DNA of 64,000 nt from DATAGF01 sp963835685 (GTDB lineage: Bacteria; Actinomycetota; Thermoleophilia; Miltoncostaeales; Miltoncostaeaceae), in NCBI GenBank assembly GCA_963835685.1, contig CAWIGI010000002.1:18557-82556 (forward strand). Reading direction: 5' to 3'. The notes under the pieces are model-generated. The model ran no database searches, was not told the origin of the DNA, and saw only the letters and a program-made list of their open reading frames with translations. Both the position numbers and the translations under genes were made by a program. Positions 10,297 through 19,212 of this stretch are shown in pieces. Every line of letters starts with the position of its first letter. Position 1 is the stretch's first letter.

Positions 10297-12685
10297 CTAC
10301 CTCACCGTCACGGCGATCACCCCCGATCGGACCGGAAGGAGGGGCCACCCCACCTCGGTGGGGACGCTGACGCGCATCGGGATGGTCAGCCCACGGAGGT
10401 TGAAGGCCCACGGGATGGCGAAGGTGCCGTCGCGGCGGATGCGGGCGTTCACCACCGGCCGCCAGGTCCGGCGCAGGGGGTCGCGCCACTCGAGGACGAT
10501 GCCCTTGCGCGATCCCAGCCCGATGTCGGCGGGGGCCGGGAACAGGCGGCCCGAGAACAGCACCTGCTGGCCGGGCGCTGGTGGCGCTCGACGACGCGGC
10601 CAGGCTGACCCGGGGCCGGACCTCCACCACCACCGCCGGGGCGCGCGCGGGCAGCAGCTCGCGCCCGGCGGGGACGCCGATGCGCAGCGGGCCGCCGGCC
10701 AGGGGCCGGGCGACCAGCCGGAAGCGCCCGTCCCGCCGCGTCAGCGCCCGGCCGACGAGGGCGCCGCGGTGTCCTCGCGCCCGGACCTCCGCGCCGGCGA
10801 TGGGCCGTCCCCGGGCATCGCGCAGGCGGCCCGACACCGCGACCGTCCCGCCGATCGCGATGCGCGAGACGATGACGCGCCGCCCTCCGACGCGGCCGTG
10901 CCGACCCCGCGCGACCGTGAGGGAGAGCCGCGCGCTCCGGAGGCGCGCGAACGGGTCGGCCGCCGTGCTGCCGGCGCCGGCGCGGAACGCGGGCCTCGGC
11001 CTGGCGCGCGGCCACGTTGCCGGCCGCGTCGGCGGCGACGAGCGCGGAACGTCCGCTCGCCCCGGGGGACGGACGAGACGTCGACCGACATGCTGCCGGC
11101 GCCGTCGGAGGCCTGCTGGCTCGCGAGCGTGCGCCACGCGCCGCCGTCGCGCCACTGGACGGTGGCGGTCTCGACGCCGGCGAGGGCGTCCTCGGCGACC
11201 CAGGAGGCGGTGAGCATCCCGTGCGCCGGGCGCGAACGTCGGCGCGCGCGATCGCCGGCGGGGAGCGGTCGACGCGGACGGTGACGCGGCGCTCGGTGGC
11301 GAGCCGCTCCCCGAACGGCCCGCCGTTGCGCACGAGCACGCGCACGAGGTGGCGGCCGTCGGGCAGGCCGGCGAGCTCGACAGGGACCACGCGGCGGCCG
11401 GGGGCGGCGGCGGCCGAGCTCCGGGTCAGCCACGTCCCGCCCTCGCCGCCGTCGCCCGCCGCGTTCACGTCAACCTGGGTCGCCCCCAGCCCCAGCGCGC
11501 TCTGCAGGTTGTCGGTGGCGGTGAGGTCGAGCTCGAGGCTCCGCACCCATCCGCTCGGGACGTCGTGCAGCTCGAGCGAGGGGGGCGTCGTGTCGACGAC
11601 GATCCGGTCCGGTGCCGCGGTCACGCCCGCGTTGCCCGCCCCGTCGTGCGCGACGACCCGCCACGCGTGGACCCCGTCGGGGACCCCGACCGCGGCCGTC
11701 GCGCCGTGCGGTCCCGGCCCCCCGCGGTCGCGAGCGTCTCCCACGCCCCCGCCGTCGATCCGTCGCCGGCCGCGTTCACCTGCGCCTCGCTCGCGCCGGG
11801 CCCGCTGAGGTTGTCGTCGACGGCCCACCGGACGGCCGCGCCTCCCGCCGGGGTCGGTGACGTCGCGAGGCCCCTCGAGGCCGGCGGCGTGCGGTCGAGG
11901 TGGATCACGCCGCCGGCCGCGGCGCCCCCGGTGCCGTCGCCGTCAACCTGGACCACGAGGTGGTGCACGCCGTCGCCGAAGCCGTCGAGCGGCACCGCGG
12001 CGGAGTGGTCCCCGACCCCCGGCGCCGCGGCCCACCGGACGTGGCCGGCGATCGAGATGCGCTGGAGGCCCGTGCCGTCGCTGCCGAAGTTGTCGCCGGC
12101 GGACCAGTCGACCTGGACGGCGTTGGCGCCGGCGTTGATCCAGCCGGGGGTGACGTGGCGCAGGACCACCGAGGGCGGCGCGACGTCGCGCACGAGCACC
12201 CGCGGGTTGTCGATGAACCAGCCCCGCGCGTGCTGGGCGCGCGCCTCCACCTGGGTGAGCGCCAGGTGGACGTTGCACTGGCCGCCCGGCAGCGGGATGT
12301 GGTACCCGCGCCCGCCGGCGGGCGACTGGGGCATGCCCACGTCGCCCTCGCTCCAGAGCACCTGCCGGTTGCCCGTGACGGCCACGGCGAGGGAGCTGGG
12401 CGCCTGGGTGCGCAGCGCGCCGAACAGCACCGCGGCGATCTCGCTGCCCGGGACCGGGCATCCCCAGTTCATCTCCCAGAAGTTGCCGGTGCCGGCGGGG
12501 TTGAGCGCCGGCGCCTGCACGAGCCAGACGGGTCCGGCGTGCACCGAGGCGGCGATCCCCGGCCGGGCGGCCCAGATCGACGAGCCGTACGGGTAGACCG
12601 CCCCCTCGGTGGCCTGCGCGGCGGCGGGCGCCGCGCCGAGGGCGACGATCGCGCCCAGCGCCGCGATGCGCCCCGCGAGCCTCAC
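10297..12685 (-). CDS. Large secreted multi-Ig-like surface protein
   Basis: About 795 residues after frame repair. The start is GTG 12685 in a GTGA overlap with the sigma-factor fusion gene, followed by a signal peptide (RLAGRIAALGAIVALGAAPAAAQA). An N-terminal domain of roughly 190 residues is followed by about four Ig-like modules separated by APPSVVL, LDRTPPAS, VDTTPPSLEL and VDRSPPAI linkers, each with AGN or DN turns. A carboxypeptidase-regulatory-like beta domain follows (VSGRLRDARGRPIAGAEVRA), then a final beta-rich domain ending VIAVTVR. Frame changes are seen near 11710, 11235, 11035, 10990 and 10580. It is probably a surface or matrix protein whose expression is tied to the upstream sigma factor. 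No catalytic motif is seen. Confidence 0.7.
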
Positions 12686-13998
12686 GGGCCGAACTCGAGC
12701 GCGACGGCCGTGGGGGCCGGCGCCGGCGCGGAAGCCGGAGCGGGGGCCGGCGCCGGCGCGGGAGCCGGAGCGGGCGCGGGAGCCGGAGCGGGCGGGGAGG
12801 CGGCGGGCGACGACGGCGCCGCGGCCGCGCGCGCCGCGACCCGGGCCGGCGGCGGATCGGGACGCGCCGGCAGGGCCGCCGTGCGGGGCCGCCGGGCAGC
12901 CTGTGCGACCTGGCGGCTCGCCCCGGCGGCGGCGGCGCGGCGGCGAGCCGTCGCGAAGGGCGCGGTCCTGGTCGCCGGGGTCCGCGGTGCCGGCGACGCG
13001 GCGGCCCCGCTGGGCGACGCCGCGACGCGCTCGATCGCCGCGGTCCGGAGCGGCGGCGCGTCCTGTCTGACCGCATCGGCCACGAGCGGCGCGCCCGCGG
13101 CGCCGGCGACCGCGACCGCCGCCGTGCCCGCCCCGACCTTCGCCAGCGCGCCGCTCGGCAGCTCCAGCGCCATCTGCACGGCGTTGCCCGCCTTGACCGT
13201 CGCCCCGCCGGCGACCCGCTCCCACCAGACGAGCGCGGGGCTCGGGTCGGGCGGCCGGGCAGCGACGGTTCCGGAGGCCAGGAACGCGAGCGGCACGAGG
13301 GCGGCGAGCCACTCGTTCGACTCGCGCCGGTTGCGCAGGACGGCGCGGCACGGGCCGCAGTGGCGGACGTGGCGCGCGACCGCGCGGCGCTCGCGGCCCG
13401 TGGCGGAGCCGGTGGAGACCCTGTCGATCTCGGGCAGCAGCCGCTCGCAGACGTCGCCCGAGGCCAACCGCACCTCCCAGGCCTGCAGGCTCGCCCGCCC
13501 CTCGAGCACCGAGCGCTCGACCTTGCGCAGCGAGAAGCCCGTGAGCTCGCGGATCCGTCCGTAGCTCGCGCCGGCGCTCTGGAGGATCAGGCAGACGCGC
13601 TGCGCGTCGGTCAGGCCCGCGAGGCCGTCCTGGATGAAGCGGTAGCGCTCGCGCCACTCGGCCACGGCGTCGATCGCCGGCGCGTCTGCGACCTGCTCGG
13701 CGAACGTCTCGGCGACGTCCGCCGCCGCGCCCGGCCCTTCCCGGCGGCGGGCCCGCGCCACCGCGAGCGCCTCGTTGCGGAGCACCGTGTGGAGCCACGC
13801 CATGAAGGGCCGCGGCTCGGTCACCGGCGCGTCGACGAGCGCGATCTCCATGCTCCGCTGGTACGCGTCCTCGGCGTCGTGCAGGGAGCGGGTGTACCTG
13901 GCGGCGAAGCGGATGAGCCCGGGCGCCTTGCCCATCGCCATGCACGCGGCGGCTCGTCGCTGCTCGGAGGTGGGGGACGGTAGGCGGGGCTCGCTCAT
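12682..13998 (-). CDS. ECF-type sigma factor fused to ZAS zinc finger, membrane segment and Pro-Ala tail
   Basis: 438 residues, open throughout. Residues ~20-85 resemble sigma region 2 (RFAARYTRSLHDAEDAYQRS, then FMAWLHTVLRNEALA). Residues ~120-175 resemble region 4 (LAGLTDAQRVCLILQSAGAS followed by an HTH, GRIRELTGFSLRKVERSV). C184-x25-H210-x3-C214-x2-C217 matches the zinc-binding anti-sigma (ZAS) signature. A hydrophobic segment follows (~226-244, LAALVPLAFLASGTVA) and perhaps a second near 290-310. The tail is Ala/Pro-rich, with a long PA dipeptide run before the C-terminus. Sigma factor and anti-sigma switch are thus in one polypeptide, placed in an operon with two secreted Ig-like proteins. 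Start ATG 13998 lies beside a palindrome. Confidence 0.8.
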   Translation of the reverse strand: MSEPRLPSPTSEQRRAAACMAMGKAPGLIRFAARYTRSLHDAEDAYQRSMEIALVDAPVTEPRPFMAWLHTVLRNEALAVARARRREGPGAAADVAETFAEQVADAPAIDAVAEWRERYRFIQDGLAGLTDAQRVCLILQSAGASYGRIRELTGFSLRKVERSVLEGRASLQAWEVRLASGDVCERLLPEIDRVSTGSATGRERRAVARHVRHCGPCRAVLRNRRESNEWLAALVPLAFLASGTVAARPPDPSPALVWWERVAGGATVKAGNAVQMALELPSGALAKVGAGTAAVAVAGAAGAPLVADAVRQDAPPLRTAAIERVAASPSGAAASPAPRTPATRTAPFATARRRAAAAGASRQVAQAARRPRTAALPARPDPPPARVAARAAAAPSSPAASPPAPAPAPAPAPAPAPAPAPASAPAPAPTAVALEFGP

Positions 13999-14000
13999 GT

Positions 14001-14020
14001 AGAAAAGTACGAAAACGTAC
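14001..14020. promoter_or_regulatory. AT-rich palindrome next to the sigma-factor start
   Basis: GTACG-AAAA-CGTAC at 14007-14020 is a perfect 5-bp inverted repeat around four A's, in an AT-rich patch unlike the surroundings. It sits only 9 bases upstream of the sigma-factor ATG (13998, minus strand), so it would overlap the ribosome-binding or promoter region. An operator or an autoregulated sigma promoter is plausible but unproven. Confidence 0.4.
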
Positions 14021-14192
14021 CACTCGGCGCGGTGAGGGTTCCAGGATCGATGGTGAGGCCCGCCGTTCGGCGCGGCGCCCCCGTCAGAGGGCCCGCGCCT
14101 GGCGCTTCCACCCCCTCGACCGGCGGCGCGCCCACGGCGGAAGTCCGCTATTTGCGGGAGAAACGGGCCGAGCCGCTAGGCTCCCGGCGCCG

Positions 14193-14618
14193 ATGGCGCC
14201 CCACGTGCACACCCAGGCGTTCCGCGTGGTCATGGCGGAGGTCAACGCGAGCCAGATCCACTTCACCGCCATCTACCGGTGGATGGATCGCGGCATGTCG
14301 GAGTGGCTCGCCGAGATCGGGCGGCCGTTCACGCGCATCCTCGCCGAGGGCCCCGGCATCCCGATCGTGGACAGCCGCTGCGCCTTCCTCGGGCGGATCC
14401 TGCTCGACGACGAGATCGTCCTGACCACGACGGTCGGAGGCCTCGGCAGGACCTCCTTCCGCAGCCGGCACGAGTTCAGGCGCGGGTCCGAGGTGGTCGC
14501 GCGCGGCGAGCTCGTCCACGTGTGCGTGAACCGCGCCACCCGCGAGCCGGTGCCCGTGCCGGACTGGCTTCGCGAGCGGGCCCAGGTCGACGACGGCGTG
14601 CCGGCCGACGGCACCTGA
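14193..14618 (+). CDS. Hotdog-fold acyl-CoA thioesterase (4HBT family)
   Basis: 141 residues, the normal length of a single hotdog domain (YbgC/FcbC-like). Typical features are the beta-strand HTQAFRVVMAEVNASQIHFT leading to the YRWMDRGMSEWL helix, a substrate-facing LLDDEIVLTTTVGGLGRTSF strand, and HEFRRGSEVVARGELVHVCV followed by PVPVPDWLRE, the family's final motif. The usual catalytic Asp of the D-x-N-x-H region is replaced by E-V-N, so the exact thioesterase mechanism is uncertain. It is cytoplasmic, probably releasing acyl groups from CoA thioesters. It is divergent from the sigma-factor operon and followed by a stem-loop. Confidence 0.75.
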   Translation: MAPHVHTQAFRVVMAEVNASQIHFTAIYRWMDRGMSEWLAEIGRPFTRILAEGPGIPIVDSRCAFLGRILLDDEIVLTTTVGGLGRTSFRSRHEFRRGSEVVARGELVHVCVNRATREPVPVPDWLRERAQVDDGVPADGT

Positions 14619-14629
14619 ACGGCGCGCTT

Positions 14630-14659
14630 GCGTCACAGGTGCGTCTGGAGCCGTGACGC
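14630..14659. terminator. Stem-loop after the thioesterase gene
   Basis: GCGTCAC (14630-14636) pairs with GTGACGC (14653-14659) across a 16-base loop, 12 bases after the thioesterase stop. There is no T-run, so it could be a GC-type terminator or an operator for the next gene. Confidence 0.35.
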
Positions 14660-14704
14660 GCCGGGCCCGCATCCTCTTCGCGACCGGTCGATCGAGGAGG
14701 GGGC

Positions 14705-15193
14705 ATGGAGCCGCGCGAGCCAGGGAGGTACGCATGGATCGTGCCCGGCCGCCTCGCGGTGGCCGAGCGGCCGGGGCGCGGCGGGCGCAGCCACCGCCGC
14801 GAGCTGCGGATCGCCGAGCAGGCCTGGTGGCGCGGGCAGGGCGTCACCGCCGTCGTCTCGTGCATGCGGAGCCGCCACGGCCTGGCCGAGTACGCCGAGG
14901 ACGGGCTCGTGGTGCGCTGGCACCCGCTGCGCGATCCCGAGCAGGCCCGCAAGGAGCTGCCGGCCGCCGTGGAGGCGGCGCGGGAGCTCCTCGACGCCGG
15001 CGAGGGGGCGGTGCTCGTGCACTGCGACCGGGCCAACGAGTGGCTGGCGGCCGTCAACGCCGCCCTGCGGCTCGGCCTGGGCCTCGCGCGCACGCCCCGG
15101 ACCGCGCTGCGCGCGGCGGAGGCGGACGGGCTGCCTGTAGGGTCCCTGGCGGCGTCGATCGTGGGCCGCCGCCGCGCCCCTGCGGCGGCGTGA
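14705..15193 (+). CDS. Protein-tyrosine-phosphatase-like protein with degenerate active site
   Basis: 162 residues with the outline of a small dual-specificity phosphatase: a beta-strand/helix start (PGRLAVAERPGRG), GVTAVVSCMRSRHGL in the place of the general substrate-recognition loop, VVRWHPLRDPEQARKELPAA, and a candidate P-loop VLVHCDRANEWLAAVNAAL at residues ~103-121. The P-loop keeps His106-Cys107, but position 113, where the invariant Arg of H-C-x5-R should be, is Trp. Phosphatase activity is therefore doubtful; a phosphate-binding or regulatory role is more likely. ATG 14705 is preceded by GGAGG. The open frame is intact, so the Arg loss is not a frame artefact. Confidence 0.55.
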   Translation: MEPREPGRYAWIVPGRLAVAERPGRGGRSHRRELRIAEQAWWRGQGVTAVVSCMRSRHGLAEYAEDGLVVRWHPLRDPEQARKELPAAVEAARELLDAGEGAVLVHCDRANEWLAAVNAALRLGLGLARTPRTALRAAEADGLPVGSLAASIVGRRRAPAAA

Positions 15194-15400
15194 CGGGGGT
15201 GGTCGGGGCCGTGTGGACCGCATCGCGAGCGCCCGCTCCGGCGCCTCCGGCCGGCTCGGCGCGCCCGCGCTCCCCGAAAGCGCCTGACCCTGCCAGAGCC
15301 AGTCCCAGCCACGTCGCCCGCCACGGGCCGCCGACCGCGGCTGCGAGGCCGCCGGGCGCGGCGGGGCCGCGCGCGCGGGGATCGCCCGCCGCTGGTCCTC

Positions 15401-16447
15401 GTGGACGGCCGGATGGCCCGTCGGAGGCGCACGGGCATCGCGACCTACGTGCTCGAGCTGAAGAGCGCCATGGAGCGCAAGCCGGCGTCCGACCTGCGGA
15501 TCGAGTGGGTCTTCGGGCCGCCCGGGCTGCCGCGCCGCGGGCGCCTGACCTCGTTGGGGAACCTGTTCCTCGACGTCCTCTGGCTCCACCTCCTGCTCCC
15601 GCTGACCGCCTGGCGGCGCAAGGCGGACGTCCTGCACGCCCCGGCCGCCTGGGGGCCGTGGTGGTGCCCGTGCCCGACGGTCGTGACGATGCACGACCTC
15701 GCCTGGGAACGCGTCCCCGAGGCCTTCCCCGAGGACTTCCGCCGCTACGCGCGCCGCTCCGCCCGCCGCTCGGTGGGGCGGGCCGCCCGGGTGATCGCGG
15801 TGTCGGAGTCGACCTCGCGCGACCTGCGAGAGCTCTACGGGGTCCCGGCCGAGCGCGTGCGCGTGGTCCCGAACGGCGTCGACCCCGACACGCGGCCCCC
15901 GCGCCCGCGGGAGCCGTTCATCCTGAGCGTCGGGGTCCTGGAGGAGCGCAAGCGGATCGCCGAGCTCGCCGCCGGCCACGCCCTCTACATGGCCCGCGCG
16001 CCCGCCGACCCGCCGCCGTGCCGGCTCGTCGTCGTCGGAGGGTCGGGCGGCGACGAGGAGCGGGTGCGGGCGGCCGCGGGCCCGGGGTGCGAGATCCGGG
16101 GGTTCGTCCGCCGGGAGGTGGTGCTCGACCTCTACCGCCGCGCGACCCTCCTGGCCTACCCGTCGGCGTACGAGGGCTTCGGGCTGCCGGTCGCCGAGGC
16201 GATGGCGGCCGGCTGCCCGGTGCTGTGCGCGCGCAACTCGGCGCTGGTCGAGGTGGGGGGCAGGGCCGCCATCTTCCTGGACGACGTGACCCCCGAGGGG
16301 ATCGCGCGGGCCCTGGCCGAGGCGCTGGCGGACCGCGAGGCGCTGGCCCGCCGCGGGGAGGAGGGCCGCGCCGAGGCCGCCCGCTACTCCTGGCCCGCGG
16401 CGGCGACGGCGACGCGCGACGTCTACCGGCAGGCGCTCCGCCCGTGA
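15401..16447 (+). CDS. Glycosyltransferase family 4 protein
   Basis: 348 residues, open. The N-terminal GRMARRRRTGIATYVLEL is the acceptor-domain loop seen in mannosyl-/rhamnosyltransferases of this family. TVVTMHDLAWERVPEAFP, VIAVSESTSRDLRELYGV, VRVVPNGVDPDTRP and FILSVGVLEERKRIAEL follow in the standard order, then the donor loop YEGFGLPVAEAMAAGCPVL. GTG 15401 is the first available start, but homologues usually have a few more hydrophobic residues (LVLVDGRM...), so the true start may be slightly upstream. The stop overlaps the next start (GTGA), coupling it to the methyltransferase. It opens the second polysaccharide block. Confidence 0.82.
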   Translation: MDGRMARRRRTGIATYVLELKSAMERKPASDLRIEWVFGPPGLPRRGRLTSLGNLFLDVLWLHLLLPLTAWRRKADVLHAPAAWGPWWCPCPTVVTMHDLAWERVPEAFPEDFRRYARRSARRSVGRAARVIAVSESTSRDLRELYGVPAERVRVVPNGVDPDTRPPRPREPFILSVGVLEERKRIAELAAGHALYMARAPADPPPCRLVVVGGSGGDEERVRAAAGPGCEIRGFVRREVVLDLYRRATLLAYPSAYEGFGLPVAEAMAAGCPVLCARNSALVEVGGRAAIFLDDVTPEGIARALAEALADREALARRGEEGRAEAARYSWPAAATATRDVYRQALRP

Positions 16448-17272
16448 CCCAGGCGCCGCGGCCTCCTCAGTGGCGGCCGCTCGTCGCGCACAGCTACCGC
16501 CTCGGGGCCGGGTGGGCCGCGCGCGGGCTGCGCGGCGGCGGCTGGCCCGAGCCGCGCGCCGGCCTCTACCGGCTGCTCGTGCCGCTGGAGCCGTGGCGCT
16601 TCTACGAGCTCGCGCGGGTGGCCGCGGAGCCGTTCGGCGGCGACTGCCTCGACGTCGCGAGCCCGAAGCTCCTCGCGAGCCTGCTCCAGCAGGCAGGGGC
16701 GCGGGCGCTGGGTGGCGGTCAACCTGCTGCCGGACGAGATCGCGCGCTGGCGGGCGCTCGACCCGGCGCTCGACCTGCGCGTGGAGGACGCGCGGGCCCT
16801 GTCGTTCGCGGACCGCTCCTTCGACGCCGTCGCGTGCGTCTCGGTGATCGAGCACGTGGAGGGCGACGGCGACGCCGCGGCGATGGCCGAGATCTGGCGG
16901 GTGCTCCGCCCGGGCGGCGTGCTGCACCTGACGACGAACGTCGCGGCCCGCGCCCACGACGTGCTCGCCGACCGCCCCGTCTACGGCGCGGCCCCGGCGG
17001 CCGGCGGGCGCCATTTCTTCGAGCGGCGCTACTCGGCGCGGACCCTGGGGGAGCGGCTGCTCGCCCAGCCCTGGGAGGTGGCGGCCGAGGAGTACGTCGT
17101 GGAGCGGCGGCCGCTGCACCGCGGCTTCTTCGCGGCGCGGCCGGCGTCGTTCCTCGGGGGAGGGTTGCTCCCGCTCGTCGCCCCGGGCAACTTCGCGCGC
17201 GTGGGCGGGCCGGACCAGGTCCCGCCCGGCCAGCACGGCGTGGCCTACCTGCGCCTGCGAAAGCCCGCCTGA
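16444..17272 (+). CDS. Class I SAM-dependent methyltransferase
   Basis: About 276 residues after one frame repair. GTG 16444 lies in a GTGA overlap with the glycosyltransferase. N-terminal half: LYRLLVPLEPWRFYELARV, then GDCLDVASPKLLASLLQQAG in the motif I position. A one-base loss near 16708 (in GALG/VAVN) shifts the frame. Then ARALSFADRSFDAVACVSVI, EHVEGDGD, WRVLRPGGVLHLTTNVAARA and FFERRYSARTLGERL follow, the order typical of Methyltransf_11. Motif I is unusual (DVASPKLLAS rather than DxGxGxG), as in other glycan-cluster methyltransferases. Likely acts on a sugar or a lipid-linked intermediate; the substrate is unknown. Confidence 0.72.
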
Positions 17273-17414
17273 CAGCCGTCGAGGCGTCCCCGGGCGCCGA
17301 TCGGCCGCCCAGGAGGGCCGCGTCCCGGGCCGAAGATCCTCCGCATGCACCCCATCGGCAGTACGATCGCGTCGTGAGCGGAGCGCGAGGCCACGGAACG
17401 GCCGGGGAGGGAGG

Positions 17415-18938
17415 GTGACCACCCGGCCAAGCACCCGCCCGCCGGCCGGCCCGGCCCGGCCAGCGGGGCGCGCCGAGCGGGGCTCGGTACGGCGCGACGC
17501 CCGGTTCCTGCCCCTGCTCGCCGGCCCGGCGGGGACGGCGGCCGTGCGGCGGCTGCTGTCGGTCGCCGTCCTCGTGGCGATGGACGTGACCGCCGTCTTC
17601 GCCGGCATCTACGCGGCCCTGGCGTTCAAGCTGTGGGTGCGCGGCGACCCGGTCAACGCGGGGGCGATCTGGGCGGTGGAGCAGAAGGCGCTCCCGGTGG
17701 CGGCCACCACGCTGGTCCTGGTCTTCGCCAAGAACCGCCTCTACGGGCCCCGCGAGCAGCGCGGCGGCGCGGCGCGGATCCTCTCCTCGGTGACCCTCGC
17801 GACGGTGATCGTGCTGGCGGTCGTGCTCATCGCCGGATGGCGCTTCGACACCTACTACATCTTCTACGCGTCCTGGATCCTGGTCGGCGCGGCGGTGCTG
17901 GCGCTGCGCGCCAGCTACGACAGCGTCACGGCGCTCGTGCTCGACGCCCTCCACTTCGAGCGGCGGGCGCTCCTGGTGGGCGCCCCGGCGCTCGTGTCGA
18001 CGATCGCCGAGAGCCTCGAGCGCTCCGACGCCCGCCAGGGCGTGCCGTACCGGGTGGTCGGCCGCGAGCAGCTCGTGGCGGGGGTGGGGCTCGAGGACGC
18101 CGCGGGGCAGGCGGGCCGCCTGCGGGAGGCGCTGGACCCGGCGCGAGTGGACGAGGTGATCCTGACCGGCTGGTCGGGCGACGACGCCCCGGTGCTGGAT
18201 CTGCTCGAGGTCTGCCGGCGCCGCGGCCTGCCCGTGCGGCTCGCGCCCACGACGGCCGAGCTGCTGTCGCACGCGGTCCAGGCGATCCCGGCCCCCGGGC
18301 TGCCGCTGTTCGAGCTGCGGCCGCCGGTGCTCGGCGGCGCGGCCTTCCTGGCCAAGCGGGCGTTCGACATCGTCGTCGGGTCGCTGATCGGCCTGGTCGC
18401 GGCGCCCGTCATCGGCGTCGCCGCGCTCGCGATCAAGCTCGAGGACCGCGGGCCGGTGATCCACCGCAGCCGCCGGGTCGGGGTCGAGGAGTCAACCTTC
18501 ACCTGCTTCAAGCTGCGGACCATGCGCGTGGGGGCCGAGGGCGAGCAGTCGCGCCTGGAGACCCGCAACGAGGCCACCGGGGCGATCTTCAAGATCCGCG
18601 ACGACCCGCGCATCACGAGGGTGGGGCGGGTGCTCCGCCGCTACTCGATCGACGAGCTCCCGCAGCTCTGGAACGTCCTGCGCGGCGAGATGTCGCTGGT
18701 CGGCCCGCGGCCGCTCCCGATCCGCGACTACGAGCGCCTCGACGACCTGCACCGCAAGCGCTACCTGGTGCTGCCCGGCCTGACCGGCCTCTGGCAGGTC
18801 AGCGGCCGCAGCGACCTGTCGTTCGACGAGCTGGTGCGGCTCGACTTCTACTACATCGAGACGTGGTCGATCTGGCTCGACCTGACCATCATCGCGCGGA
18901 CGATCCCGGTCGTGCTCGGGCGGAAGGGCGCGTACTGA
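17415..18938 (+). CDS. Polyprenyl-phosphate sugar-1-phosphate transferase (WbaP/WcaJ type)
   Basis: 507 residues, open. It transfers a sugar-1-phosphate to undecaprenyl phosphate to prime glycan synthesis at the membrane. The N-terminal half holds four hydrophobic segments (e.g. LLSVAVLVAMDVTAVFAGIY, LATVIVLAVVLIAGW, YIFYASWILVGAAVLAL), then a CoA-binding-like/nucleotide-fold linker (ALLVGAPALVSTIAES). The catalytic half starts at KRAFDIVVGSLIGLVAAPVI, continues with FKLRTM, RRYSIDELPQLWNVLRGEMS and LVGPRPLPIRDY, and ends with LPGLTGLWQVSGRSDLSF and DFYYIETWSIWLDLTII, all diagnostic of the Bac_transf family. GTG 17415 follows a GGGGAGGGAGG ribosome-binding site. Confidence 0.92.
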   Translation: MTTRPSTRPPAGPARPAGRAERGSVRRDARFLPLLAGPAGTAAVRRLLSVAVLVAMDVTAVFAGIYAALAFKLWVRGDPVNAGAIWAVEQKALPVAATTLVLVFAKNRLYGPREQRGGAARILSSVTLATVIVLAVVLIAGWRFDTYYIFYASWILVGAAVLALRASYDSVTALVLDALHFERRALLVGAPALVSTIAESLERSDARQGVPYRVVGREQLVAGVGLEDAAGQAGRLREALDPARVDEVILTGWSGDDAPVLDLLEVCRRRGLPVRLAPTTAELLSHAVQAIPAPGLPLFELRPPVLGGAAFLAKRAFDIVVGSLIGLVAAPVIGVAALAIKLEDRGPVIHRSRRVGVEESTFTCFKLRTMRVGAEGEQSRLETRNEATGAIFKIRDDPRITRVGRVLRRYSIDELPQLWNVLRGEMSLVGPRPLPIRDYERLDDLHRKRYLVLPGLTGLWQVSGRSDLSFDELVRLDFYYIETWSIWLDLTIIARTIPVVLGRKGAY

Positions 18939-19208
18939 GCGACCCCGACGAGCTGCTCCTGCGCCTGGCCCGCGACGGCGCGGACCCGCCCCTGCCGCCG
19001 CTGCGAGTCGGCGAGCCGGCGCCGTCGGCCCGGCGCGGCGCGGCGGGGGCGCTGGTGTCGGGAGCCAGGCGCGCCGTGCTGCGCCTGATCTCGCCGTCGC
19101 TCGCCGAGCTCATCGGCCAGCTCGAGCGCGACCGCCACCGCCAGCGGGCCGAGATCGAGCGCCTCAGCAAGCGCGGTCAACGCCCTGGAGCGCGAGCGGC
19201 GCGGCTGA
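18935..19208 (+). CDS. Small coiled-coil protein between the priming enzyme and a glycosyltransferase
   Basis: About 91 residues. Reading starts at CTG 18935 (LSDPDELLLRLARDG), overlapping the WbaP stop, because no ATG or GTG is available. After a frame change near 19174 it ends at TGA 19208 with VNALERERRG. A proline-rich linker (PPLPPLRVGEPAPSARR) precedes an amphipathic helix (GARRAVLRLISPSLAELIGQ) and a coiled coil (LERDRHRQRAEIERLSKRVN). The helix plus coiled coil resembles the N-terminal domain of the methyltransferase at 499-1712, as if free-standing here. It ends four bases before the next glycosyltransferase start. No catalytic motif; perhaps a membrane- or complex-tethering piece of the glycan machinery. 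Confidence 0.45.
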
Positions 19209-19212
19209 GCTC

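Noticed and set aside
12720..12800. Short tandem repeat in DNA encoding Pro-Ala
   Set aside because: It is the coding sequence of the alternating Pro-Ala stalk of the sigma-factor fusion; no independent DNA repeat function is indicated.
14653..17418. Long plus-strand frame across the thioesterase-to-methyltransferase region
   Set aside because: Arg/Ala/Gly/Pro-rich, with no domain; it is a shadow of the glycosyltransferase and methyltransferase genes.
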